34,594 bases of DNA from Haliea sp. (GTDB taxonomy: Bacteria; Pseudomonadota; Gammaproteobacteria; Pseudomonadales; Halieaceae). The DNA lies in the NCBI GenBank assembly GCA_024642265.1, contig JAHEBL010000026.1, positions 1,289 to 35,882 on the forward strand, in the 5' to 3' direction. Both the position numbers and the translations under genes were made by a program. Numbering within the stretch: position 1 is the first letter of the stretch; every line of letters starts with the position of its first letter. Below are positions 24,767 through 32,649 of the stretch, in pieces. The notes beneath the pieces are model-generated. The model did not search any database. It saw only the letters and a program-made list of their open reading frames with translations, and was not told where the DNA came from.

Positions 24767-25674
24767 GCAGCCCTACTTGCCAGTGGCGGTGTCCGCGCCA
24801 ACACCTCGAAGGCGTCATGGCGCACGTGGTTCTTGCTGATCTCGTCGCGTACCAGTTGCTCGGTGACATGCCCGCAATCCAGGCACTCCTGCAACAGGCC
24901 AAAGAAAAATGCTTCCTGCTGTTTGTCCGGGTGTTCATGGTAGCGACCCAGCAGGCCGTACTCACCGAAGACATTGGCACGCAGCCGGTTCAGCGATGCC
25001 AGCAGGGGCTTGTCCTTGAACTTGTCCGCCGGCGTGAAATCCACCGGCAGGCCGGTTTTCCAGGGTTGGGTGCGCCGCTTGGTGTTGTGCAGCAGGCGGG
25101 TATTGGCGTCGAGGTGGTCGAAGTCGTTCCAGCAGTCCTCGAGATAGCCGATAGTGGCGGGGTCCTCGTAGGCCAGCACCATCCATTCCTTGTAGTCCTT
25201 CCCGGAGCTGAACAGCTCGCCGAAGGTCTGCTCGGCGTCCCAGTGTCGCAGCCTGGCGCAGTCGAGCAGCATCACGCTGGTCGCCACCTGGTAGCCCTTT
25301 TCGGACTTGCCGGAACGGTGTCGGCCCATCACGGCCGCGCCGCCCATGTCGCGGTCCAGCAACTCGTTGATATCGCCGACCGCGAACACGTCGGGATCGG
25401 TAACCACAGCCCTGCCCTGCCAGTTCATCAGTTTCGGCGGCAGGAAACGCAGCGGGGTAAACGACTGCAGGTCATCCATATGCCATACACGGGTGGTGCC
25501 CCCGCGCAGAAAGCTCTGACCCTCCCTGGCGGCGAGAAAGGGGTGATCGCGGGTGTGAATGAAGCGTACATCAAACTGGTCGGGGTGGCGGGAGTTGCGG
25601 CGGTATGAGTACTCGGACACCAGTGCACCCAGCCACTGGCGCTCATTGGTATGAATGAATACACACTTTTCCAT
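24763..25674 (-). CDS. GT8-like putative glycosyltransferase, copy 1 of 3
   Basis: A 303-residue cytosolic-looking protein, one of three close paralogues in the window. The N-terminus is CVFIHTNERQ. Residues 66-92 (DDLQSFTPLRFLPPKLMNWQ...GRAVV) lead into a DxD-like DPD at 93-95, then DINELL. A late LLHNTKRRTQPWKTGL (194-209) resembles the His...KPW segment of GT8-type GT-A glycosyltransferases. That would make Asp93/Asp95 and His196 the metal/nucleotide-sugar ligands. The family itself I do not recognise by name. It lies 3 bases after the sulfotransferase stop and overlaps the oxygenase start by 4 bases. Role as a sugar transferase is inferred from motif spacing and context. Confidence 0.65.
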   Translation of the reverse strand: MEKCVFIHTNERQWLGALVSEYSYRRNSRHPDQFDVRFIHTRDHPFLAAREGQSFLRGGTTRVWHMDDLQSFTPLRFLPPKLMNWQGRAVVTDPDVFAVGDINELLDRDMGGAAVMGRHRSGKSEKGYQVATSVMLLDCARLRHWDAEQTFGELFSSGKDYKEWMVLAYEDPATIGYLEDCWNDFDHLDANTRLLHNTKRRTQPWKTGLPVDFTPADKFKDKPLLASLNRLRANVFGEYGLLGRYHEHPDKQQEAFFFGLLQECLDCGHVTEQLVRDEISKNHVRHDAFEVLARTPPLASRAA

Positions 25675-25677
25675 CTG

Positions 25678-26601
25678 TCAGCCCTTTGCCTGCTCGGCTG
25701 CGGTATACCCGAAAACCGGTAACAGGCGCGAATCTACCATTGCATCCAGCTCTGCCACTTGATCGTCATCAAAGTAATCGCGGTAGCCGCCCACCTTGGC
25801 CTTGCGTACCTTGAACGTATTGGGATCGTTGACATCCTTGGCCTGCACGCGGCTGCCGCTGCGCCAGAAATAGTTTTCCTGCTCCTTCTTGCGCAGGTTT
25901 TCAACCGAGGCGAACTCAGCGGTGTCGCGCAGGTATTCCTCATTGGCTTCCATACCCAGGAATTCGACGATGCGACCCATTTCCCGCTCCGGGCTGGCGC
26001 GCAAGTCCTCGTAGCGCACCACCAGCAGGTTTTCGATTTTCGGCAGCTCCCGCGCCCAGTTGTTCATGAACTCGATAATATGCGACAGGCCCTGGTTCTC
26101 GTCCTTCACGAATTCGTACACCGAGATATTGGCCTCGTGCTCCGGGTACTTGTTCATGGCCTTCTTTTCCGGGCGCATGCGGTACTTCCACTGGAAAAAC
26201 TGCGATACGGCGACATCGATGGGATTGCGCACCAGCAGCACGGTTTTCTTCTTGTAGAAATCCTTCTTGGAATCGACATTGCCCGTGTAACCACGCAGGT
26301 AATTGTCGTGGGTAAAGAAAATTTTGGGGATGTCCTTGTTGAGACGGGTGTAATTGTCAAAACCCATCAGGATGTTATCCGGCAACTTGTAAACCAGCTG
26401 GTAGTAGCGGGAGATCATCACCCTCACCCAGGTGCGTCCGCTCTTGCCATAGGATGCAAAGATGTATTCGCAGCGGTTATACTTCCAGAACTCCTCGCGC
26501 CCGCGGCGCCAGCGCTCCAGCTCATGCGCCTTGGCTTCGGGCAGGAATATGGAAATCGCGCGAACCAGCCACTTGGTCAGTCGCTTGATAATCATGTGCA
26601 T
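25678..26601 (-). CDS. PAPS-dependent sulfotransferase
   Basis: A 307-residue sulfotransferase-domain protein that transfers sulfate from PAPS to a hydroxyl or amine. It has the 5'-phosphosulfate loop SYGKSGRTW (50-58, Lys53), the 3'-phosphate site LLVRNPIDVAVSQFFQWK (122-139, Arg125 and Ser133), and near the C-terminus KAKVGGYRDYFDDDQ, matching the RKGxxGDWK region. The start is the ATG at 26601; a second Met two codons later is equally plausible. No clear transmembrane segment, though residues 7-20 are hydrophobic and basic. First gene of the minus-strand operon and followed 3 bases later by GT8-like copy 1, it probably sulfates the sugar product of this locus (inference). Confidence 0.88.
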   Translation of the reverse strand: MHMIIKRLTKWLVRAISIFLPEAKAHELERWRRGREEFWKYNRCEYIFASYGKSGRTWVRVMISRYYQLVYKLPDNILMGFDNYTRLNKDIPKIFFTHDNYLRGYTGNVDSKKDFYKKKTVLLVRNPIDVAVSQFFQWKYRMRPEKKAMNKYPEHEANISVYEFVKDENQGLSHIIEFMNNWARELPKIENLLVVRYEDLRASPEREMGRIVEFLGMEANEEYLRDTAEFASVENLRKKEQENYFWRSGSRVQAKDVNDPNTFKVRKAKVGGYRDYFDDDQVAELDAMVDSRLLPVFGYTAAEQAKG

Positions 26602-26729
26602 GATATGAGTACCTATTCCCCTGATCGGGGCAGACGAAGTGGCGAAGGTTATAGGATGATCGGGGCATTCTCAATATCAGGTGGTATTTTTAACGGCTTT
26701 CGATCAGCCTTCGCAAGTATCTGAAATTT
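26602..26729. promoter_or_regulatory. Divergent control region with 11-base direct repeat
   Basis: This gap separates the two divergent envelope operons. TGATCGGGGCA occurs exactly twice, at 26622-26632 and 26657-26667, 35 bases apart. The first copy is part of a small dyad (CCCC / GGGG around TGATC). Such paired sites suit a regulator controlling both operons. No convincing -35/-10 pair was found on either strand. Confidence 0.4.
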
Positions 26730-27905
26730 ATGGATTTCAAGGCATTTCAGCGATTCCTGTTGGAGCGGGGAATGGTGTACTTTTACGCCGTTTTCATCGC
26801 CGGCTACTTCCTGCTGCCCATGGCGTCGGGGCACCGCAAGGTCTACTACGTGCTGGTGCTGCCCGCCGTCCTCGCACTGTGGCGCGAACTGGCGCAGTTT
26901 TACCGCAATAACGCGCTCGCGCAGCTGTTATTGCTCTATAGCGTCTACATGATGTGCAGCCTGGCGTGGACCGCCGACTTTGCTCCTGTGCCGGCACTGC
27001 AGGCGCTCGGCTACGCACTCTGCGTGCTGAGCTTCTGCTATATCAGTGGATACCTGTGGGTAAGGCAGGCCGACCGGATGGATATGCTGGCCCATCGCGC
27101 CACCTGGCTCGCAGCAGCGGCGGCCGCGGTATCGATCGTGGCCTGGTACCTGCAAAACCCCTTTCCCGCGTCCCGGCTGGAACCCCTGGGTGTGATGCAC
27201 CACCAGAACAAGGCGGCCTCCGCCTATGGCGTCTTCCTGGTACTGTGCATGCACTATGTGTTTACGCAACGGGGACGTGAAAACCGGGTGGTGTACTCGT
27301 TGCTGGCGCTGGTCCTGCTCAGCCTTGTTGTCTTCACCCAGTCGCGCACGGCAATGGCCGGCGTCAGTGTTGGCCTGATTGTCCTGCTCGGCTACCGTGC
27401 GCTGGGAGTGGCCGCGGCCGGCGTGGCCACCATGTGGGCCCTGATGGCCGCCAACCCCAATATCTGGCTGCACCGGGTGGGCGACTTCTCCTTCCGGCCG
27501 GGTATCTGGCAACAGGTGCTGACGGACATGCAGGATTACTGGTGGTTTGGCCACGGCTACCTGATCAACCCGAAGGTCCAGGCCTATGGCAAGTTATTCG
27601 ACCACGCCCACAACAGCTACCTGGCCACACTGCGCGATGGCGGACTGGTGGGCCTGGCGCTGCTGCTGGCGATACTCACCGTCGCCGCCTACCAGGCCTG
27701 GCAGTTGTATCGGGCGCGCGGGGAACGAATCTACCTGGCGCTACTCCTATATGCTATGACATCTGTTGCCATGGATTACGACCGCCTGCTGGTTCAACCC
27801 AAGGAGCTGTGGCTGTTCTTCTGGCTGCCCGTGGCGCTTATCATGGCCGTCTACCCGGTCAGCCAAGCGCCGGCAACCGTTCGCTACCCTGGACATAATC
27901 AATGA
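26730..27905 (+). CDS. O-antigen ligase / Wzy-like membrane protein
   Basis: A 391-residue polytopic membrane protein with around ten hydrophobic helices. A Wzy_C/WaaL-type signature lies in the second half: QSRTAMAGV (204-212), RPGIW (256-260), FGHG (273-276) and HAHNSYL (292-298), the large-loop residues that contact lipid-linked glycans. Such proteins either ligate a polymer from undecaprenyl diphosphate to a lipid or protein acceptor or polymerise repeats, on the periplasmic side of the inner membrane. Ligase and polymerase cannot be told apart by sequence. First gene of the plus-strand operon, its stop overlaps the next start as ATGA. Confidence 0.85.
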   Translation: MDFKAFQRFLLERGMVYFYAVFIAGYFLLPMASGHRKVYYVLVLPAVLALWRELAQFYRNNALAQLLLLYSVYMMCSLAWTADFAPVPALQALGYALCVLSFCYISGYLWVRQADRMDMLAHRATWLAAAAAAVSIVAWYLQNPFPASRLEPLGVMHHQNKAASAYGVFLVLCMHYVFTQRGRENRVVYSLLALVLLSLVVFTQSRTAMAGVSVGLIVLLGYRALGVAAAGVATMWALMAANPNIWLHRVGDFSFRPGIWQQVLTDMQDYWWFGHGYLINPKVQAYGKLFDHAHNSYLATLRDGGLVGLALLLAILTVAAYQAWQLYRARGERIYLALLLYAMTSVAMDYDRLLVQPKELWLFFWLPVALIMAVYPVSQAPATVRYPGHNQ

Positions 27906-28765
27906 CTGGACTGACCCGCAACTCCCTCATGTGCTGCCTGCTCTCGGCGACAGCCCTTGCCAGCCTGCCGGCCGCGGCCGCGGAAGAAAACCAGACTGCG
28001 CGGCCTCCACTGCCGGCGTGGCAGATCCTGGAATACGAACAGCAGGCGTTCTTCGTAACCGCCAGCTCGCGGCTGGAGCTTCGCCCGGACAGCGAAGACG
28101 CAGGGCGCTGGCAGCTGAGCGCCGACAGCTCGGTGGCGAGCAACTCCGAGTCAGTGGCACTGGACCTGGCGGCGGCGGACGGCCGCGTGCTGCACCGGTC
28201 CCGCTTCAGCAAGGGCAAGGAACAGCGCTACAAGACCTATGATTTTCTGCCCGCACACATTCTGCGGGTGCGCCAGGACCCGCCGCCCAAAACCACCCTG
28301 CCGCCCGCCGAGTGGCCGGTGAGCAGTCGGCATGAGATCCCCTACCCAGCCGCTGCAGGCGCGGTGGTGACCGACGCCTACGCCCTGATCGACCTGGCGG
28401 GGCGCTTCCTGGACTCGGATGAGGCCTCGGCGCAGGTAGTGGTCAATACGGAGTTCAATTTTTACCGGGTGCAGATGAGCCACAGCGACGGCCCCGCCAT
28501 CAAGGTGAATTACCGGGTCGCCGGCGCATCCGCGGCGGTATCCGGAAATCAGCCTACCCGGGGCGTCACGCTGCAGGTCAGCCCGCTGGGCGAACCGGCG
28601 GAAAAGCCCGACTTCAGCCTGCTGGGCCTGGACGGCAAGGGCGACATTACCGTGCTGTTTGACACGATCAACGGTCTGCCGGTGCAGCTGCGCGGGACCG
28701 CACCACGGATCGGCAGTGCCGAGATCAATCTGAAGGCGGTGACGCTGCGGGAAGCCGCTGAGTGA
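27902..28765 (+). CDS. Exported hypothetical protein
   Basis: A 287-residue protein that I cannot assign to a family. Residues 1-27 form a Sec signal peptide (LMCCLLSATALASLPAAAA, likely cut before EENQ); no lipobox is seen at the cut site. The mature part is beta-rich, with a recurring theme of long amphipathic strands (ASAQVVVNTEFNFYRVQMS; GDITVLFDTINGLPVQLRG), loosely like DUF3108-type periplasmic proteins (tentative). Its ATGA overlaps the ligase stop, and its own stop overlaps the lipid kinase GTG, so it is translated together with membrane lipid and glycan genes. It may bind or carry the glycan or lipid product in the periplasm (inference). Confidence 0.7.
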   Translation: MTGLTRNSLMCCLLSATALASLPAAAAEENQTARPPLPAWQILEYEQQAFFVTASSRLELRPDSEDAGRWQLSADSSVASNSESVALDLAAADGRVLHRSRFSKGKEQRYKTYDFLPAHILRVRQDPPPKTTLPPAEWPVSSRHEIPYPAAAGAVVTDAYALIDLAGRFLDSDEASAQVVVNTEFNFYRVQMSHSDGPAIKVNYRVAGASAAVSGNQPTRGVTLQVSPLGEPAEKPDFSLLGLDGKGDITVLFDTINGLPVQLRGTAPRIGSAEINLKAVTLREAAE

Positions 28766-29727
28766 GCAGGGTCGTCGGCCCGGTAGGGCTGATCAGCAAC
28801 CCGGGCAGCGGCCATAATCGCGACCAGTTCGAACGCATACATGCCCGGATTGCCCGCTGCCCGGCCATCCACCACGTCGTCACCCACAGTCCCACCGAGG
28901 TAGGACCCGCCCTGGCGGAGTTCGCCCGGCTGAAAGTCGGCGTACTGGCAATCAACGGAGGCGATGGTACCGCCTCGGCCATACTGGGCGAGTTGCTGGA
29001 GGGTCGCCTGTTCGAAACGCCCCCGCTCATCGTGCTGCTACCCGGTGGCACCGCCAACATGAACGCCGGCGATATCGGCGTGAGCGGCTCCCTGTGGAAA
29101 GCCACTGAACGCTTCTGCAACTGGTGCGAGGGCGACCGCGCAACCGCGGGGATGATTGCGCAGCGGGCGCTGATGCGGGTAGCGACCGACACCGGACAGC
29201 CGGCCCGCTATGGGATGTTCCTCGGCGGCGGCGCCATTATCCAGGGTACGGAGTACGCCCACCGGGAAGTGCACGCCCGGGGCCTGCGGGATGATTTCAG
29301 CCTCGCCCTGACCACCTTGCGTACCGTGTGGGGGGTGTTGCGCAACGACCCGGCTTTCAACCGCCATGTCACCATTGAGCTGGGGCTGGATGACAATAAG
29401 GCTGCCACCTACGACACCCTGATCCTAGCGATCAGCACATTGCAGCGCCTTGCCTTCGGCATGCGCCCGTTCTGGGGGTCCGGTCCAGGCGCGATCCGCA
29501 TCACCCTGTTCCAGCAGGGCTGCAGCCGTTTCGCGCGCACCTTCATCTCGATTGTGCGGGGCCGGCCCAACCGCAACGCGGTTCCCGCATCAGGCTATAT
29601 CAGTCACAATGCCAACCTGATACGCCTGCAACTCGACGGCAAACTGAACCTTGACGGGGAAATACTGGTGGCAAACGGTCCGGTCGAAATCAGCGCCAGC
29701 AGCCCCCTGGACTTCATCACCCTGTGA
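28762..29727 (+). CDS. Diacylglycerol kinase-like lipid kinase
   Basis: A 321-residue protein with the DAGK catalytic domain: NPGSG (13-17) at the N-terminal nucleotide site, the signature GGDGT (66-70) and PGGTANM (94-100). These ATP-using kinases phosphorylate diacylglycerol, sphingoid bases or related lipids at the cytosolic face of the membrane. The GTG start at 28762 overlaps the previous stop (GTGA). The stop in turn overlaps the next gene's GTG, so the kinase is coupled to the Tam41-like gene. If it makes phosphatidate, that gene product could convert it to CDP-diacylglycerol (inference). Confidence 0.85.
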   Translation: MSRVVGPVGLISNPGSGHNRDQFERIHARIARCPAIHHVVTHSPTEVGPALAEFARLKVGVLAINGGDGTASAILGELLEGRLFETPPLIVLLPGGTANMNAGDIGVSGSLWKATERFCNWCEGDRATAGMIAQRALMRVATDTGQPARYGMFLGGGAIIQGTEYAHREVHARGLRDDFSLALTTLRTVWGVLRNDPAFNRHVTIELGLDDNKAATYDTLILAISTLQRLAFGMRPFWGSGPGAIRITLFQQGCSRFARTFISIVRGRPNRNAVPASGYISHNANLIRLQLDGKLNLDGEILVANGPVEISASSPLDFITL

Positions 29728-30662
29728 GCGTTTACCCGCATGTGGAGGGCCCCGACGCCACCAGCGACCCCGCCCTGGCGAAACTGCTGGAGCAATTGCG
29801 GACGCGTCACCACGACGCCGTCTGCGCCACCCTGCTGTACGGCTCATGCCTGCGCAGCGGCGACATCTACGACGGCCTGCTGGATCTATACCTGATCTGC
29901 GACAGCTACCGCGCCGCCTACCGGAAACCCCTGCTGGCCGCCGCCAACTGGCTGCTGCCGCCCAACGTGTTCTATGCTGAGCTGAAGCTGGCGGACAAAA
30001 CCCTGCGCAGCAAGGTGACCGTCATCTCCCTGCGGGATTTCCGGCGCGGCTGCTCCCGCGCCTGGTTTGAGTCGTATATCTGGGGCCGCTTTGCCCAACC
30101 GACCCGCATTGTTTACAGCCGCGACGCGCAAACCCTGCGGGAAATGGAGCACTGCCTGCTGCAGGCGTCCGGCACCCTGTTGCACAACACACTGCCGGTA
30201 CTGCCCCAACAGGGCACGGTCACCAGCCTGTGGCAACAGGCCCTGGCCCTGAGCTACTCGACCGAGTTGCGCACCGAGCGCCCGGGCAGGGCCTCTGAGC
30301 TGGCCCTGGCCGCGGCAGACTTCTATGCCGCCGTCACCCGGCAACTCTGCCCCTCGCTTGGCTTTGGCTTTACGGTGTATGATGACGGCGGCCAGATGAG
30401 ATACCGCAGCGAACCTACCGGGGCCCGGCAACTGCTCACCCGGATTGCCTGGTCATTACGCCGGGGCCAGGGGAAACTGCTCTCAGTGATGAGACTGGTT
30501 AAAGGGTTGTTTACGTTCGAGGGGGGACTGGATTATATCGCGTGGAAACTGGAACGGCATTCCGGGGAGAGCATCGTTATTCCCGACAGGGTCAGACGAG
30601 CGCCGCTCATCTACCTGTGGGGATTCTTCTGGGGCCTCTACCGCCGCGGTATTTTCAAGTAG
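29724..30662 (+). CDS. Tam41-like nucleotidyltransferase, putative phosphatidate cytidylyltransferase
   Basis: A 312-residue protein resembling mitochondrial Tam41/Mmp37, which makes CDP-diacylglycerol from phosphatidate and CTP. Residues 37-60 fit a nucleotidyltransferase active site: LLYGSCLRSGDIYDG (Gly40-Ser41) then LDLYLICD with acidic residues. NVFYAELKLADKTLRSKVTVIS (81-102) aligns with the Tam41 region of pattern VYYN...GR..KYGVI, and ESYIWGRFAQPTRIVY (116-131) with its LY.AGR..KPV. Length is close to the family. Start is GTG, overlapping the lipid kinase stop. No transmembrane helix is obvious. Assignment rests on these remembered patterns and on the lipid kinase next door; a generic nucleotidyltransferase is the main alternative. 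Confidence 0.6.
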   Translation: MSVYPHVEGPDATSDPALAKLLEQLRTRHHDAVCATLLYGSCLRSGDIYDGLLDLYLICDSYRAAYRKPLLAAANWLLPPNVFYAELKLADKTLRSKVTVISLRDFRRGCSRAWFESYIWGRFAQPTRIVYSRDAQTLREMEHCLLQASGTLLHNTLPVLPQQGTVTSLWQQALALSYSTELRTERPGRASELALAAADFYAAVTRQLCPSLGFGFTVYDDGGQMRYRSEPTGARQLLTRIAWSLRRGQGKLLSVMRLVKGLFTFEGGLDYIAWKLERHSGESIVIPDRVRRAPLIYLWGFFWGLYRRGIFK

Positions 30663-30665
30663 CGC

Positions 30666-31628
30666 ATGACCACCAACCCCGCCCCCGACCAACGGGTAGC
30701 CATCTGCGTCTGCACCCACAATCGCGCAGAAGTACTCAAACGGCTGCTGCTGACGCTTCTCGATATTGAGCTGGGCAGCTACGACCCCGCCGGTGTCGAA
30801 CTGATTGTCATCGACAACAACCCCAATTCCGCGACCCGCGATATTTGTGAGCAGACCGGTTCCAGCCTGCCCATCAATGTCCATTACACCACCGAGCCGG
30901 AGCCCGGCATTACCTACGCCCGCAACCGCGCCGTGGCAGTGGCGCTGGAACGGGGCGCCGGGTTCGTCGCTTTTCTCGACGATGACGACGTACCCCAGGC
31001 CGACTGGTTGCTGCAACTGCTGCAGCGCCAGCAGGAGACCGGGGCCGACCTGGTATTCGGCAGCTGGATACTGGACGAACAGATGCCGGACTGGGCCCGG
31101 GAGTCGGGCATTTTTCGCTCACCTACCAAGACCAAGCAGGACAAGAAAGGCGGTCGCTACGGCCTCCCGGACTGCGCCTCCACCTGCAACCTGCTGGTCA
31201 GTAAAAACATCCTGACCCGGGTCGGTGCTGTGGGCCCGATATTCTCCCATGCCTTCTGCAACAGCGGCGGCGAGGACAAGGACTTTTTCATCCGCGCCCA
31301 TCATATGGGCGCCAGCCTGGCGTCGGCGGAAAAATCCATCATTCACCGCATCCACGGGCCCGAGCGCTACACCGCCCGCGGACTGATCAGGCGCGGCTTC
31401 AAGAACGGCTGCTCACAGGTCAACATGGCCCGCTACCACGGCGATGGCCAGCGCATGCTGAAGCTGCTGTTGACCGCCCTCGCAAAAATGCTTATCTCAT
31501 TGATTGTATTGCCTTTTTCTGTCTTCTCAAAGAGTATGTTCATGCACAGCCTGTACCGTATGGCCAAGGCTGGCGGCGTGCTCTACACCACCGTTACCGG
31601 GCGCAGTATCAAGTACTATTCACGCTGA
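30666..31628 (+). CDS. Glycosyltransferase family 2 protein
   Basis: A 320-residue inverting-type GT-A glycosyltransferase. The nucleotide-binding start VAICVCTHNRAEVLKRLL (11-28) leads to ELIVIDNNP (45-53), the metal-binding LDDDDVP (104-110), and GGEDKDFFIRA (201-211), which holds the probable catalytic base. A hydrophobic C-terminal segment (MLKLLLTALAKMLISLIVLPFSVF) anchors it at the inner membrane, so it probably acts on a lipid-linked acceptor on the cytosolic side. The start is ATG 30666, 3 bases after the Tam41-like stop, so it likely ends this operon. Sugar donor and acceptor are not determinable. Confidence 0.9.
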   Translation: MTTNPAPDQRVAICVCTHNRAEVLKRLLLTLLDIELGSYDPAGVELIVIDNNPNSATRDICEQTGSSLPINVHYTTEPEPGITYARNRAVAVALERGAGFVAFLDDDDVPQADWLLQLLQRQQETGADLVFGSWILDEQMPDWARESGIFRSPTKTKQDKKGGRYGLPDCASTCNLLVSKNILTRVGAVGPIFSHAFCNSGGEDKDFFIRAHHMGASLASAEKSIIHRIHGPERYTARGLIRRGFKNGCSQVNMARYHGDGQRMLKLLLTALAKMLISLIVLPFSVFSKSMFMHSLYRMAKAGGVLYTTVTGRSIKYYSR

Positions 31629-31644
31629 AAGTACCCCCCGCAAA

Positions 31645-31674
31645 ATGGCAAAAAAGGGCCTGTTCCATTATAGT
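31645..31674 (+). promoter_or_regulatory. Candidate promoter for GT8-like copy 2
   Basis: ATGGCA (31645-31650) and TATAGT (31669-31674) are spaced 18 bases apart, about 30 bases upstream of the ATG at 31705. They lie in the 76-base gap after the GT2 gene. Matches are 4 of 6 and 5 of 6. Confidence 0.35.
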
Positions 31675-31704
31675 TGCCGGGTGTAAAACGGACCCCGCAA
31701 CCTT

Positions 31705-32649
31705 ATGAAAGCCTGCGTATTCATCCAGACTAACCAGAAGCAAATCACCGGCGCCATCGTGGCCGAGCACGCGCTGCGCCGCTACTCGGCCAACAACGAC
31801 AAGTTCGACGTGCAGATCATGGACAGCCGGGATTACCCCATGTTCGCCGCCCACGAGGGGCAGGAATACCTGCGCGACGGCGTCAAGCGCACCTGGCTGA
31901 ACGACGACCTGCAGTCCTTCACCCCCACCCGCTTCATGCCGCCCAAGCTGATGGGCTACGAGGGACGGGCGGTGGTCATCGACCCGGATATCTTCGCCGC
32001 CGCGGACATCTGGGAGCTGCTCAGTCGCGACATGCACGGCAAGGCCATCATGTGCCGCATGCGCTCCGGCCCCAAGGGGCTGGTGGACCGCTGCATGGCC
32101 AGCAGCGTGATGCTGCTGGACTGCGCCAGGCTGAAGCACTGGGATGCCGAGCGCAGCTTCGAGGCCATGTTTGATTTCACCCAGGACTACCAGCCGTGGA
32201 TCTGCCTGCGCGAGGAAGACCGCAGCACCATCGACTTCTTCGAACCCGAGTGGAACGATTTCGACAAGTTCACCAGCGCCACCAAAATGCTGCATACCAC
32301 CCGGCGCAAGACCCAGCCCTGGAAGACCGGCCTGCCCACCGACTGGCGCCCTGCCGAGCGTTTCCGCCTGTTTCCGCCGGTGGCCTGGGTGATGCGCGCG
32401 CGTCGCAAACTGTTCGGCGAGTACGCCTTCCTGGGCAACTACAAGCAGCACCCCGACCAGAACCAGGAAGACTTCTTTTTCGGTCTGCTCAAGGAATGCG
32501 TGGCCAGCGGCAGGATCACCGAGGAGTTCCTGCGCAATGAGATGGCACTGAACCACGTGCGCCACGACGCCCTGGAAGTGCTGGCCAGGACACCGGATCT
32601 GCCGCCAGCCCCGATCCACCCCCTCAGCGCGCTGTCAAAAGCCGCCTGA
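31705..32649 (+). CDS. GT8-like putative glycosyltransferase, copy 2 of 3
   Basis: A 314-residue paralogue of the genes at 24763 and 33808. The first 110 residues align without gaps: CVFIQTNQKQ, DDLQSFTPTRFMPPKLMGYE and GRAVVIDPDIF with DPD again at 93-95, then DIWELLSRDM. The late motif MLHTTRRKTQPWKTGL (195-210) and C-terminal NHVRHDALEVLARTP are shared with copy 1. Predicted GT-A-type transferase; donor and acceptor unknown. It has its own gap and candidate promoter, no good ribosome-binding site, and overlaps the convergent ELM1-family gene by 26 bases at the 3' end. Family assignment is by motif spacing, not by name. Confidence 0.65.
   Translation: MKACVFIQTNQKQITGAIVAEHALRRYSANNDKFDVQIMDSRDYPMFAAHEGQEYLRDGVKRTWLNDDLQSFTPTRFMPPKLMGYEGRAVVIDPDIFAAADIWELLSRDMHGKAIMCRMRSGPKGLVDRCMASSVMLLDCARLKHWDAERSFEAMFDFTQDYQPWICLREEDRSTIDFFEPEWNDFDKFTSATKMLHTTRRKTQPWKTGLPTDWRPAERFRLFPPVAWVMRARRKLFGEYAFLGNYKQHPDQNQEDFFFGLLKECVASGRITEEFLRNEMALNHVRHDALEVLARTPDLPPAPIHPLSALSKAA

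Noticed and set aside
31609-32619. 336-codon minus-strand frame over GT8-like copy 2
   Set aside because: Antisense shadow. The plus frame matches its two paralogues over its full length.
32624-32649. Fusion or frameshift between GT8-like copy 2 and the ELM1-family gene
   Set aside because: The genes are on opposite strands and simply overlap at their 3' ends.
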